A stretch of 5,430 nucleotides of DNA from positions 1-5,430 of the forward strand of contig JAEZFE010000138.1 of NCBI GenBank assembly GCA_023437865.1. The letters run 5' to 3'. Position 1 is the stretch's first letter. Each line of letters opens with the position of its first letter. The position numbers and the translations under genes were made by a program. Positions 1 to 5,430 of the stretch are shown here, one piece after another. The notes under the pieces are model-generated. The model had not been told where the DNA came from and made no database searches. It saw only the letters and a program-made list of their open reading frames with translations. The stretch comes from Pseudomonadota bacterium (lineage in GTDB: Bacteria > Pseudomonadota > Alphaproteobacteria > Rhodospirillales > Magnetospirillaceae).

Positions 1-291
1 GAACTCGACATAGACGATGGAGAGGCCGACACCCGAGGTGGAGCGCACCCGCGTGACCCCCGGCGCGCCGTTCATGGCGGTCTCGACGGGGCGGGTAACC
101 AGCGCCTCCACCTCCTCCGGGGCCAGGCCCGACGCCTCGGTCATGATGGTGACCGTGGGGCGGTTGAGGTCGGGAAAGACGTCGATAGGCAGACGGGCCA
201 AGGCCAGCCCGCCATAGACCAGCAGGACCAGCGCGCCGGCCAGGACGAACAGCCGATGGTGCAAGGAAAGCTCGATGATGCGGTCGAACAT
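1..291 (-). CDS. CzcA/CusA-type heavy-metal RND efflux pump, N-terminal fragment
   Basis: This is the inner-membrane pump subunit of a tripartite metal efflux system; the family exports divalent or monovalent metal ions from periplasm or cytoplasm using proton entry. Only the first 97 residues are in the window; the family is usually about 1,020 to 1,080 residues. The start [13 protein letters not shown] is typical of HME-RND proteins. One membrane helix spans about residues 13-32, followed by the family hallmark [16 protein letters not shown] (34-49), the start of the porter domain. [16 protein letters not shown] (55-70) and the [11 protein letters not shown] stretch (81-91) also match the CzcA/CusA pattern. 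The ATG lies 3 bases after the stop of the adaptor gene, with a GAGG ribosome site inside the adaptor's last codons, so translation is probably coupled. The PDLNRPTV variant does not let me choose between cobalt-zinc-cadmium and copper-silver substrates, so no symbol is given. Family assignment is firm. Confidence 0.93.
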   Translation of the reverse strand, partial: MFDRIIELSLHHRLFVLAGALVLLVYGGLALARLPIDVFPDLNRPTVTIMTEASGLAPEEVEALVTRPVETAMNGAPGVTRVRSTSGVGLSIVYVEF

Positions 292-294
292 GGC

Positions 295-1935
295 TTACCT
301 CACCGCCTTCATCTGCTCGACACCCTGGGTGACGATGCACTCGCCTGCGGCGACGCCATGCACTTCGGCCAGCGGGCCGACCACCTGGTGGAGGATGATG
401 GGCCGGGCCTCGAAGGTCTCGGGGCCGACGCGCACGAACACCACCTGGCGCCCTCCGGCTTCAACGATGGCGTCACGCGGCACGGCGGTGCGCAGTCGGG
501 TGGCGCCGGTGGTCAGGTGCACGTCCACCGGCAAGCCCACCCGCAGCAACGGCGCCTGTTTGGGGTCCACGGTGAACACGGCATGGACACCCTGGTCCGC
601 CGGATCCACGCGCGGGCTGATGCCCACCTTGACCAGGGTGAAGGCGTGGTCGGGCAGCAGCCGGGTGGTGGCGCTGGCGCCGGTCACCCGCGTCGCCAGG
701 CTGACGTCATGCACGACGGCCTCGACCCGCAGGTGGGCGGGGTCGATGATCTCGACCAGCACGCGGTCGGGCGTGACCACCTCGCCGGGGATCAGGTGCA
801 CGTCGGACACCACGCCGTCCACCGGCGCCACCACCGCCTCGCGCCCCAAAGCGGTGCCGGCGATCTGGGCGCGCTCACGCCGCAATTGGTCCAAGCGGAT
901 GCGGGCGGTTTCCAGCGTGCGGAACGGAATGGCGCTTTGCAGCGCCTCCATGCGTGGCACCTCGCGTTCCTGGATGGCGAGCTCGCTGTCGATGCGCGCC
1001 AGGGCGGCACGGCGGTCGCCTTTCTCAAGGGCGGTCAGGGTGGGCTCCAGCATGGCGAGCAACTGGCCGCGCCTGACCACCTGACCCGCTACTGGCAACG
1101 GCAAGCCGGGCTCGGCCAGCACGCGGGCGGGCTGGGACGGCTGCACACGGGCATAGCCGGCAGGATCGGGGATGACCCGCCCGATGACGCGGGTGGTATC
1201 GGCCGCCTCCCTGGCTTCGATGCGGGTGGTGCGGATGCCCAGCAGGAACTGGGTGGCCTTGGGCATGGTCAGTACCACGCCCGGCTCGGGGGCCGCAGGT
1301 GCGGCGCCGGCACCGTGATCCTCGCCGCCATGGGCGTGGGCTTCGCCGCCTGCAGCCAGAACCAGGACCAGCAGGACCACGCCCGCCGCTCCGCCTCGCC
1401 GTCGGCGCAACAGGCTGAAGACCACCAGGGCGACACCGGCGCCGATCCCGGCGCCGCCCGACCAGTGGGCCCAATGGGCCATCGCCGGCGGGGCCGCACC
1501 ACCTGCGGGGGCCGGCAGGCGGACGGCCTGGGCCAACAACAGATCGTCGCGGCCGTCGGCTGCCACGGCCAACGTCACATCGGCACCTTCGGCGGGCGGC
1601 AGCCAGGCCAGAGTGTAGGTGCCCGGTGCACCGGTTGCGACGGCACGGCCCTGCCAGGAGCCGGCCTCGACCTCGATGACGGCGCCATCCACCGGCGCGT
1701 TGGTGTCGATATCGGCCAGGAACAGAGTGGTGGAGCCATCCTTGGCGACGGGCATCAGAACGGCCTGGAAGGCCGTGCCTTCGGTACCAGCGCCGAGGGT
1801 GACGGTGACGGGAAGCGGCGCGGACGCAGGCGGCGCGGCGGCGCCGTGATCCTCGCCGCCATGGGCCTGGGCGTGCAATGGGGCCAGGCTCAGGATCGCT
1901 GCCAAGGCAGCGCACAGCAGGGTACGGGGGAGCAT
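295..1935 (-). CDS. RND efflux periplasmic adaptor (CusB/CzcB-like, HlyD family) with extra N-terminal module
   Basis: A 546-residue membrane-fusion protein, expected to bridge the RND pump encoded immediately downstream and an outer-membrane channel. Residues 1-24 form a signal peptide ending AQA, followed by the metal-ligand-like motif HGGEDHG (25-31). Residues 40-142 look like one beta-sandwich (ADIDTNAPVDGAVIEV at 74-89, then GTYTLAWLPP), with no motif I recognise. A membrane helix (160-176), RRRR, and a second hydrophobic segment (182-199) follow, then a second HGGEDHG (202-208). From about 220 on it is an ordinary adaptor: first lipoyl half-motif (262-300), alpha-helical hairpin (300-360), second lipoyl half (AVVAPVDGVVSDVHLIPGEV, 367-386), beta-barrel (400-480) and membrane-proximal domain (484-546). 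Common adaptors are about 350 to 520 residues, so the N-terminal third accounts for the length. The ATG is supported by a GGAGAG ribosome site 5 bases upstream and the signal peptide. Metal specificity cannot be read from sequence. Confidence 0.92.
   Translation of the reverse strand: MLPRTLLCAALAAILSLAPLHAQAHGGEDHGAAAPPASAPLPVTVTLGAGTEGTAFQAVLMPVAKDGSTTLFLADIDTNAPVDGAVIEVEAGSWQGRAVATGAPGTYTLAWLPPAEGADVTLAVAADGRDDLLLAQAVRLPAPAGGAAPPAMAHWAHWSGGAGIGAGVALVVFSLLRRRRGGAAGVVLLVLVLAAGGEAHAHGGEDHGAGAAPAAPEPGVVLTMPKATQFLLGIRTTRIEAREAADTTRVIGRVIPDPAGYARVQPSQPARVLAEPGLPLPVAGQVVRRGQLLAMLEPTLTALEKGDRRAALARIDSELAIQEREVPRMEALQSAIPFRTLETARIRLDQLRRERAQIAGTALGREAVVAPVDGVVSDVHLIPGEVVTPDRVLVEIIDPAHLRVEAVVHDVSLATRVTGASATTRLLPDHAFTLVKVGISPRVDPADQGVHAVFTVDPKQAPLLRVGLPVDVHLTTGATRLRTAVPRDAIVEAGGRQVVFVRVGPETFEARPIILHQVVGPLAEVHGVAAGECIVTQGVEQMKAVR
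1313..1335. repeat. Direct repeat copy 1 (encodes second HGGEDHG motif)
   Basis: A 23-base stretch identical to positions 1844-1866, same orientation, offset by 531 bases (exactly 177 codons). It lies inside the adaptor gene and encodes the HGGEDHG motif at residues 202-208. The exact nucleotide match across synonymous positions suggests a duplication or gene conversion rather than only convergent selection for the peptide. Confidence 0.85.
1844..1866. repeat. Direct repeat copy 2 (encodes first HGGEDHG motif)
   Basis: The partner of the 1313-1335 repeat, encoding HGGEDHG at residues 25-31 of the adaptor, directly after its signal peptide. Similarity fades quickly on both sides: the flanking alanine/proline-rich linkers share composition but not an extended exact match. 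Confidence 0.85.
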
Positions 1936-1940
1936 GGGAA

Positions 1941-1946
1941 CTCTCC
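1941..1946 (-). promoter_or_regulatory. Ribosome binding site of the adaptor gene
   Basis: Minus-strand GGAGAG lies 5 bases before the ATG at 1935. It fixes the adaptor start at the codon that opens the complete signal peptide, and it shows the gene is translated on its own signal despite the 81-base gap to the upstream His-rich gene. Confidence 0.7.
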
Positions 1947-1987
1947 GGAAACGATGATGCCAGACGCACGGCAGGCGTGCGCCGTCG

Positions 1988-2006
1988 AACCCGCCAGCGG
2001 CGGGCT
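1988..2006 (-). other. GC-rich hairpin between His-rich gene and adaptor gene
   Basis: On the minus strand AGCCCGCC and GGCGGGTT form an 8-pair stem (one G-U pair) around a GCT loop, 10 bases after the stop of the His-rich gene. No run of T follows, so it is not a standard Rho-independent terminator. It could act as an mRNA processing or stability element, or be a chance GC-rich fold. The stem is seen directly; any role is inference. Confidence 0.4.
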
Positions 2007-2016
2007 GTCTGAGGCG

Positions 2017-2400
2017 TCAGGTTCTGGGAGGTCTCGCGGGGGGGCCGATATCGGCCAAGGCCAGCGCGCCCATGGCAGCCGGCAAGTCGTGGCGCAGGCG
2101 CGGCTGCCAGGCGGCGTGGTGCTCGGGACTGGGAACAGGAAGCGCCGGGGTGCAGGCGGCGGATTGGCAATGGCAACCATCCCGGCCTCTGCCGCCATGC
2201 TCGTGCGAGCTGGCGCTGGCGGGGCCCGCTTGGTCAGCGGCAGCAGCCTGATGGTGGCCGGAGTGAGCAGCTTGCTCATGGCTGGGATGCGCATGCCCAG
2301 CGGCCTCGGCCCGCAGCGCGCCCGCAAAGGCAGCCACGGCCAGCACCATCGCCAGCACACACAAACACCTGAGAAGCCCCGCAACCACCGCGCCGTTCAC
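2017..2400 (-). CDS. Small His-rich exported protein, putative periplasmic metal-binding protein
   Basis: About 127 residues from the GTG at 2400. A hydrophobic leader (residues 4-34) ends ALRAEAAG and fits a Sec signal peptide. The mature part holds 12 histidines, in clusters such as GHAHPSHE, HSGHH, SSHEHGG and EHH, plus a Cys group CHCQSAAC (76-83), all likely metal ligands. The tail is ADIGPPARPPRT. I do not recognise a named family with certainty. A short signal peptide, His/Cys-rich body and proline/arginine-rich end, placed first before metal efflux genes, recall the CzcI/CopL-like or DUF2946-like small proteins, by architecture only. It probably buffers or delivers metal in the periplasm, or tunes efflux expression. 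The stop is certain but the start is not. An in-frame TTG at 2421 has no ribosome site. A purine-rich AAAGGAAGG (2409-2401) directly abuts the GTG at 2400, which is close, while a further GTG at 2388 is rather far from it. Confidence 0.75.
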   Translation of the reverse strand: MNGAVVAGLLRCLCVLAMVLAVAAFAGALRAEAAGHAHPSHEQAAHSGHHQAAAADQAGPASASSHEHGGRGRDGCHCQSAACTPALPVPSPEHHAAWQPRLRHDLPAAMGALALADIGPPARPPRT

Positions 2401-2420
2401 CCTTCCTTTGTCGGCTAGCA

Positions 2421-2452
2421 ATATTGGTGTACCGCGACAGGCGCCCCGTCAA
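2421..2452 (-). promoter_or_regulatory. Candidate promoter of the metal efflux operon
   Basis: On the minus strand TTGACG (2452-2447) is a good -35 match, followed after 20 bases by CAATAT (2426-2421), a modest -10. The -10 overlaps an 8-base palindrome CAATATTG (2419-2426). A 19 to 20-base spacer is characteristic of promoters activated by MerR-family metal regulators such as MerR, CueR and ZntR. However, no convincing long dyad lies between the elements and no MerR-type gene is in the window. If real, transcription would begin near 2414, which would exclude the TTG start at 2421 of the downstream gene. Confidence 0.3.
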
Positions 2453-2489
2453 GGTGCGATTTGGGCACCGGCCATATGAGCTGTGCCGG

Positions 2490-4298
2490 TTAGGCCAGGA
2501 AGTCTTGTGGCGGCCCGTCACCGCCAGCCGGATCACGTGGCGCACCGTGCGCCGAGTAGGTCCGCGGCACGATCACCACGAAGGTGCTGCCCAGCCCTGG
2601 CCGGGAGCGCACGTCGAGCCGGTAACCGAGCACACGGGCCAGACGGGATACCGTAGCCAAGCCAAGCCCAAGGCCCTTGCGCGGGTCCCGCTGGGGATTC
2701 TCGATCTGGTAGAAATCTTCGAAGATCAGGTCCAGCTTGTCTGCGGGGATGCCAGGACCGCTATCCGCCACCTTGATCCGCACGGTATCGCCCGCCACGC
2801 GGCAGGCCAGCAGGATGCCGCCGGAAACCGTGTACTTCACCGCATTATTCACCAGATTGCGCAGGATCCGTTCCAGCATGACCTGGTCGGTTTGAACCTC
2901 CACGTGGCAGGCGCGCGCGCGCAAAGCCAAGCCTCGCTCGGCTGCCTCGGCCTTGGATTCGGCGGCAATGCGCTCGACCAGGGCCCCGACGTCGAAACGG
3001 CTGAGCACCGGCTTGGCGCGGCCGCTTTCCAGCGCGGCAGCATCGAACATGGCATCGACCAGCCGCGCGGTCGCCGCATAGGCCTGCTCGGCGGCCTGCT
3101 CCACCGGACCGCGCTCGCCCCTCTGTTCGACCATCATGTGCAGGTAAAGGCCCAAGGACTGCAGCGGCTGACGCAGATCATGGCTCGCGGCGGCCAGGAA
3201 ACGCCCCTTGGCGGCCAGCGCGCCCGCGGCCTCGGCCCGCGCCACCTCCAGCTCGGCCAGAGCCCGGCCCAGCGCCACGTGGCGGCGCCGTTCGGCCAGC
3301 ATCGCCATCACCGCCCACATCAGCAGCAGCGAAATAACGGCGCCGGCCCCCAGGATCAGCTTGGATCGCCGGCTGGCGATATTCGCGTCCAACTGGGAGG
3401 TGGACTGGATGCGCACGATCCACACTCGGCCAAACTCGGTCAACGCCCTCTCGGTACCATGGGTCCCGGGCTCGCATCCACCATTGGAAAACAACAGCCG
3501 ATCGGCCTCGGTCTGTTCGTCGTAGACTTGCATGCACATGCTGTCGAGCCGCCCGCCCATGACCGCGCGAACCAAGTCGCCCATGCGCAGCGGACTGTAG
3601 ACGAAACCACGCACAGCGCTGCGCCGCTCCACCTCCGCAGGCACCTCGCCGCCATAGAAAGGAACATAGAGCAGAACCCCGGGCTGGGTGTCCTGTTCAG
3701 TCTCCTGCACCAGGACGACCTTGCCCGTTATGGCGGGCAACCCGCTGTCGCGCGCCCGGGTCATGGCCTCGCGCCGCACGGGGTCCGAAAACATGTCGTA
3801 GCCGAAGGCGCGCTCGTTCCGCCAGTTGAACGGCTCGATATACTTGATCGGAAAGGCGAGGTCGCGCGGCCCCGGCGGCCTGACCGCGTAATGCGAAAAC
3901 CCCTCGGCCCGCACCGCCTGTTCGTGCGCTGCCCAATCCTCGGCGCCGGACACCCGCACGGCCACGCCCAGGCCCAGTGTCCCGGGATAGCGCCCGCCCA
4001 TGTCAAGGCGGGCCACGAAACGGCGCCATTCCTCACGGGTGACCTCGTCGCTCGCATCCATCAGAGCGACCGCGCTTTGCAGCAATTGGCCGTAGCCGTC
4101 CATACGCTCAGCGAGTTCGCTGACGGCCTCGTCGGCGAATTGCTGGAAGCGTATGGCCTCCAGGGCCTCGCCCTGCTGGGCGGTCCAGCGCCAAGCGGCC
4201 AGGGTGGCCGCCAGCGATACCAACAGTATCAGCAGCGCGTTCAGCGAAACGCGGCGCGGCGCGGGGGCGCGCGCCGCGTCAGCCACGGCTGAAACCAT
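2490..4298 (-). CDS. Membrane sensor histidine kinase with periplasmic CHASE domain
   Basis: A 602-residue kinase. Membrane helices at about 18-37 and 314-334 bracket a periplasmic sensor of about 275 residues. The sensor is a CHASE domain, a family that binds small extracellular ligands: RYPGTLGLGVAVRV (103-116), IKYIEPFNWRNERAFGYDMF (151-170) followed by SDPVRREAMTRARDSG, then TGKVVLVQET (191-200). A short coiled linker (about 335-365) precedes the H-box FLAAASHDLRQPLQSL, with phosphoacceptor His373. The ATPase domain has the N-box LRNLVNNAVKYT (Asn485), G1 box DSGPGIP (512-518), F-box FEDFYQ (526-531) and G2 box KGLGLGLATV (541-550). All catalytic motifs look intact. It ends about 20 residues after the last core strand, with no receiver domain, so a separate response regulator is needed; none is in the window. 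The ATG lacks a clear ribosome site. It precedes the His-rich gene by 89 bases on the same strand. The ligand is unknown, and metal sensing is only a positional guess. Confidence 0.95.
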   Translation of the reverse strand: MVSAVADAARAPAPRRVSLNALLILLVSLAATLAAWRWTAQQGEALEAIRFQQFADEAVSELAERMDGYGQLLQSAVALMDASDEVTREEWRRFVARLDMGGRYPGTLGLGVAVRVSGAEDWAAHEQAVRAEGFSHYAVRPPGPRDLAFPIKYIEPFNWRNERAFGYDMFSDPVRREAMTRARDSGLPAITGKVVLVQETEQDTQPGVLLYVPFYGGEVPAEVERRSAVRGFVYSPLRMGDLVRAVMGGRLDSMCMQVYDEQTEADRLLFSNGGCEPGTHGTERALTEFGRVWIVRIQSTSQLDANIASRRSKLILGAGAVISLLLMWAVMAMLAERRRHVALGRALAELEVARAEAAGALAAKGRFLAAASHDLRQPLQSLGLYLHMMVEQRGERGPVEQAAEQAYAATARLVDAMFDAAALESGRAKPVLSRFDVGALVERIAAESKAEAAERGLALRARACHVEVQTDQVMLERILRNLVNNAVKYTVSGGILLACRVAGDTVRIKVADSGPGIPADKLDLIFEDFYQIENPQRDPRKGLGLGLATVSRLARVLGYRLDVRSRPGLGSTFVVIVPRTYSAHGAPRDPAGGDGPPQDFLA

Positions 4299-4427
4299 GG
4301 CGGCAGCCCGCGCGAGCCCTCAGCGGCGCTTCTTGAGGCGGGAACTGGATCACCCCCCATAAATGGGCCGAGTTGGGCCCTGGCGGAATAAGCCGGGCAG
4401 GGTTAGCTCGGAAGGGGGTGTTGTGTC
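4299..4427. other. Intergenic gap between membrane protein gene and kinase gene
   Basis: These 129 bases contain no supported gene. On the minus strand two short stems can form: CCCTG with CAGGG around a 15-base loop, and GGGCC with GGCCC (4376-4380 with 4365-4369) around a 6-base loop followed by ATTTAT. The second is a weak terminator-like candidate for the upstream 107-residue gene. I see no convincing promoter or ribosome site for the kinase. Confidence 0.4.
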
Positions 4428-4751
4428 TCAATGTCCGGACGAACGGTGCGCGCCACTCGCCGCCGGCGGGCGGCTGGGAGGGGCATGCTTGTGCGCGTCC
4501 TCGTCCTCGTCGTGATCCTTGAGCTTGACCATGAAGCCCATGAGGGCCCAGCCCAGCATGTAGCCGAAGCCGACGCAGAACCACATGCCGGCGAAGGCAA
4601 AGATCATTGCCCGCTTGAGCGTGTCCTCGGCGGCGCCGAACACGCCCAGCGACCACAGCACGGGAGTGACGAACAGGATGCCGACCGCACCGGCAGCACC
4701 CAATCTGGTCCAGCCGCCGGGGCGGTGCCAAGAAAAGCGATAGGTGGACAT
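4428..4751 (-). CDS. Small two-helix inner-membrane protein with acidic/His-rich tail, function unknown
   Basis: A 107-residue protein I do not recognise. Two hydrophobic segments lie at about residues 17-39 and 48-75 (the second containing FAFAGMWFCVGFGYMLGWAL), joined by a short loop AAEDTLKRA. The remaining C-terminal tail begins KLKDHDEDEDAHKHAPP and ends in a Pro/Ala/Ser/His stretch. The acidic and histidine residues could bind cations, but that is inference. If the tail is cytoplasmic, as the arginine- and histidine-containing N-terminus and lysine flanks suggest, both ends lie inside the cell. The ATG at 4751 is chosen because GGGAGG stands 5 bases upstream. An in-frame ATG at 4799 would add a 16-residue non-membrane leader but lacks such a site, and the longer upstream frame runs antisense to the gene starting at 4947. 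It could be a standalone gene or the first member of a kinase transcript; the 129-base gap leaves this open. Confidence 0.8.
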   Translation of the reverse strand: MSTYRFSWHRPGGWTRLGAAGAVGILFVTPVLWSLGVFGAAEDTLKRAMIFAFAGMWFCVGFGYMLGWALMGFMVKLKDHDEDEDAHKHAPPSRPPAASGAHRSSGH

Positions 4752-4756
4752 TTTGA

Positions 4757-4762
4757 CCTCCC
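4757..4762 (-). promoter_or_regulatory. Strong ribosome binding site of the 107-residue membrane protein
   Basis: Minus-strand GGGAGG with a 5-base spacer (TCAAA) to the ATG at 4751. It is the best Shine-Dalgarno match in the window, and it decides the start against the longer in-frame alternatives. Confidence 0.8.
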
Positions 4763-4817
4763 GTCCCTGCCACACCCAACATTCTCTCCGTTCCGACATA
4801 TGACCGCAAGAGCTTGA

Positions 4818-4839
4818 TAATGCTTTAGGGTAATGCTTT
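4818..4839. repeat. Tandem 9-base direct repeat in the divergent intergenic region
   Basis: TAATGCTTT occurs at 4818-4826 and again at 4831-4839, with the 4-base spacer AGGG, giving a 13-base period. It sits between the divergent starts at 4751 and 4947, 67 bases upstream of the minus-strand start. Direct repeats of this kind are often paired half-sites for a regulator binding as a head-to-tail dimer. I do not recognise the consensus; the motif is clear, the function inferred. Confidence 0.45.
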
Positions 4840-4856
4840 GCGGGGCCAAGAAAAAC

Positions 4857-4886
4857 GTGACAAAGCGGCGCATCAAAAGGTATTGC
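4857..4886 (+). promoter_or_regulatory. Candidate sigma-70-type promoter of the plus-strand gene
   Basis: GTGACA (4857-4862) and TATTGC (4881-4886) are separated by 18 bases and would give a leader of roughly 50 bases before the ATG at 4947. The match is moderate and the surrounding sequence is the most A/T-rich in the window. The direct repeat lies just upstream of the -35, a position suited to a regulator. Confidence 0.3.
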
Positions 4887-4946
4887 TGGGGCGGGCGTGA
4901 AGAACAGGAGGCCGCGAGGTCTCTTTAGGGGAAGGGTAACGGGATC

Positions 4947-5430
4947 ATGGCGTCGAAGAACGCCAGCTACGAAGTCCAGGTCATGCGCGAAGGCCGGTGG
5001 TTCACCGAATCCTACGTCGAGACCGAGGACACGGCCCTGGCCGCCGCCAGGCGCTATCTGCTGGACAAGAAATGCGAGGGCGCCCGCGCCGTCCGTAACT
5101 GGACACGCGCCGACGGCCGCATGGTCGAGAAAGAAGTCTTCTGCGAGACCCGCACGCTGCGCGACGATGATACGCCGGTGCGCATCAACCAGATCGACAG
5201 CGCTCCACCCAAATGCGAGCTGACCGCCGATTACTACGGGGATCAAAGCCGCGCGGTGATGAACCGGCTGCTGCGCACCTACCTCGACAAGGTGTACGTC
5301 ACCCCCACGGAATTGATCCACAATTACCGCGAACTCAAGCGCATCCAGGACAAGGATGCCTTGCTGCCATCGGCGGTGGACCGTATCGCCTTCCTGCAGA
5401 CGCGCGGGGGCGAACAGGACAGCAAGGGGC
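4947..5430 (+). CDS. Uncharacterised protein, N-terminal 161 residues (runs off the window)
   Basis: An open frame from ATG 4947 with no stop before the right edge. The visible part has no signal peptide or membrane helix and is rich in charged residues, so it is probably cytoplasmic. Two parts can be seen. Residues 7-66 (YEVQVMREGRWF, then TALAAARRYLLDKK, then EKEVFCET) look like a compact alpha/beta unit. Residues 90-150 (CELTADYYGDQSRAVMNRLL, then YLDKVYVTPTELIHNYRELK) look mostly helical. Cysteines occur at 43, 66 and 90 without a recognisable metal motif. I recognise no family. The ATG is preceded by GAAGGG about 10 bases and GGG 3 bases upstream, a modest ribosome site; Met13 is an alternative. 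Codon use with strong third-position G/C, and the continuous frame to the edge, support a real gene. It is transcribed away from the minus-strand block. Confidence 0.8.
   Translation, partial: MASKNASYEVQVMREGRWFTESYVETEDTALAAARRYLLDKKCEGARAVRNWTRADGRMVEKEVFCETRTLRDDDTPVRINQIDSAPPKCELTADYYGDQSRAVMNRLLRTYLDKVYVTPTELIHNYRELKRIQDKDALLPSAVDRIAFLQTRGGEQDSKG

Noticed and set aside
1912..1935. A possible lipobox at the adaptor N-terminus (RTLLC, Cys8).
   Set aside because: The cysteine is too close to the start and lies inside the hydrophobic core, and TLLC does not match the lipobox consensus. A standard signal peptide ending AQA fits better.
256..2418. A 720-codon open frame on the plus strand.
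   Set aside because: It lies opposite the adaptor and His-rich genes, which have clear family motifs and signal peptides. Its His/Gly/Gln-rich translation is the usual antisense shadow of GC-rich codons.
2467..2490. A possible terminator after the kinase: ACCGGC and GCCGGT form a 6-pair stem around a 12-base loop.
   Set aside because: The loop is long, one stem base belongs to the kinase stop codon, and no T-run follows on the minus strand. It is too weak to call.
2424..4292. A 622-codon open frame on the plus strand.
   Set aside because: It is the antisense shadow of the CHASE histidine kinase, whose catalytic motifs are all intact. The translation shows no recognisable domain.
4897..5223. 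A 108-codon plus-strand frame, Arg/Pro-rich.
   Set aside because: It overlaps the gene starting at 4947 in another frame and has the composition of an out-of-frame reading.
4428..5321. A 297-codon minus-strand frame that contains the small membrane protein at its end.
   Set aside because: The part beyond 4751 runs antisense to the plus-strand gene and crosses the intergenic region. The strong ribosome site at 4757-4762 marks the true start at 4751.

Overview
The window is GC-rich, with strong G/C preference at third codon positions and long stop-free frames opposite the real genes. Gene content (HME-type RND metal efflux, a CHASE sensor kinase with an HDLRQPL H-box, and an unnamed protein at the right edge) fits a Gram-negative proteobacterium. 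My inference is an alphaproteobacterium, possibly of the Magnetospirillum/Rhodospirillales type. No taxonomic marker is present to prove this.

Layout, in the direction of transcription. At the right edge a plus-strand gene of unknown function starts at 4947 and runs off the window. It is separated by a roughly 195-base divergent intergenic region, carrying a 13-base tandem direct repeat, from a block of five minus-strand genes. These are: a 107-residue two-helix membrane protein with an acidic/His tail (4751 to 4428); a 602-residue CHASE-domain membrane sensor histidine kinase (4298 to 2490); a His-rich small exported protein (about 2400 to 2017); an unusually long RND periplasmic adaptor of the CusB/CzcB type (1935 to 295); and the first 97 residues of a CzcA/CusA-type RND pump (291 to the left edge).

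The last three genes form a probable heavy-metal efflux operon. The exported His-rich protein would bind or buffer metal in the periplasm. The adaptor would link the inner-membrane pump to an outer-membrane channel not seen here. The RND protein would drive proton-coupled export. The adaptor and pump genes are 3 bases apart. The kinase lies just upstream on the same strand and has no response regulator in the window, so a link to metal sensing is only a positional guess.

The most distinctive feature is the adaptor. Its N-terminal third looks like a separate exported protein fused in front of an ordinary adaptor that still carries its own signal-peptide-like segment. The same HGGEDHG metal-binding-like motif appears after each hydrophobic leader, encoded by an exact 23-base direct repeat. 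I see no tRNA, rRNA, CRISPR array, insertion sequence or phage gene. I do not see convincing evidence of a wholly new system.
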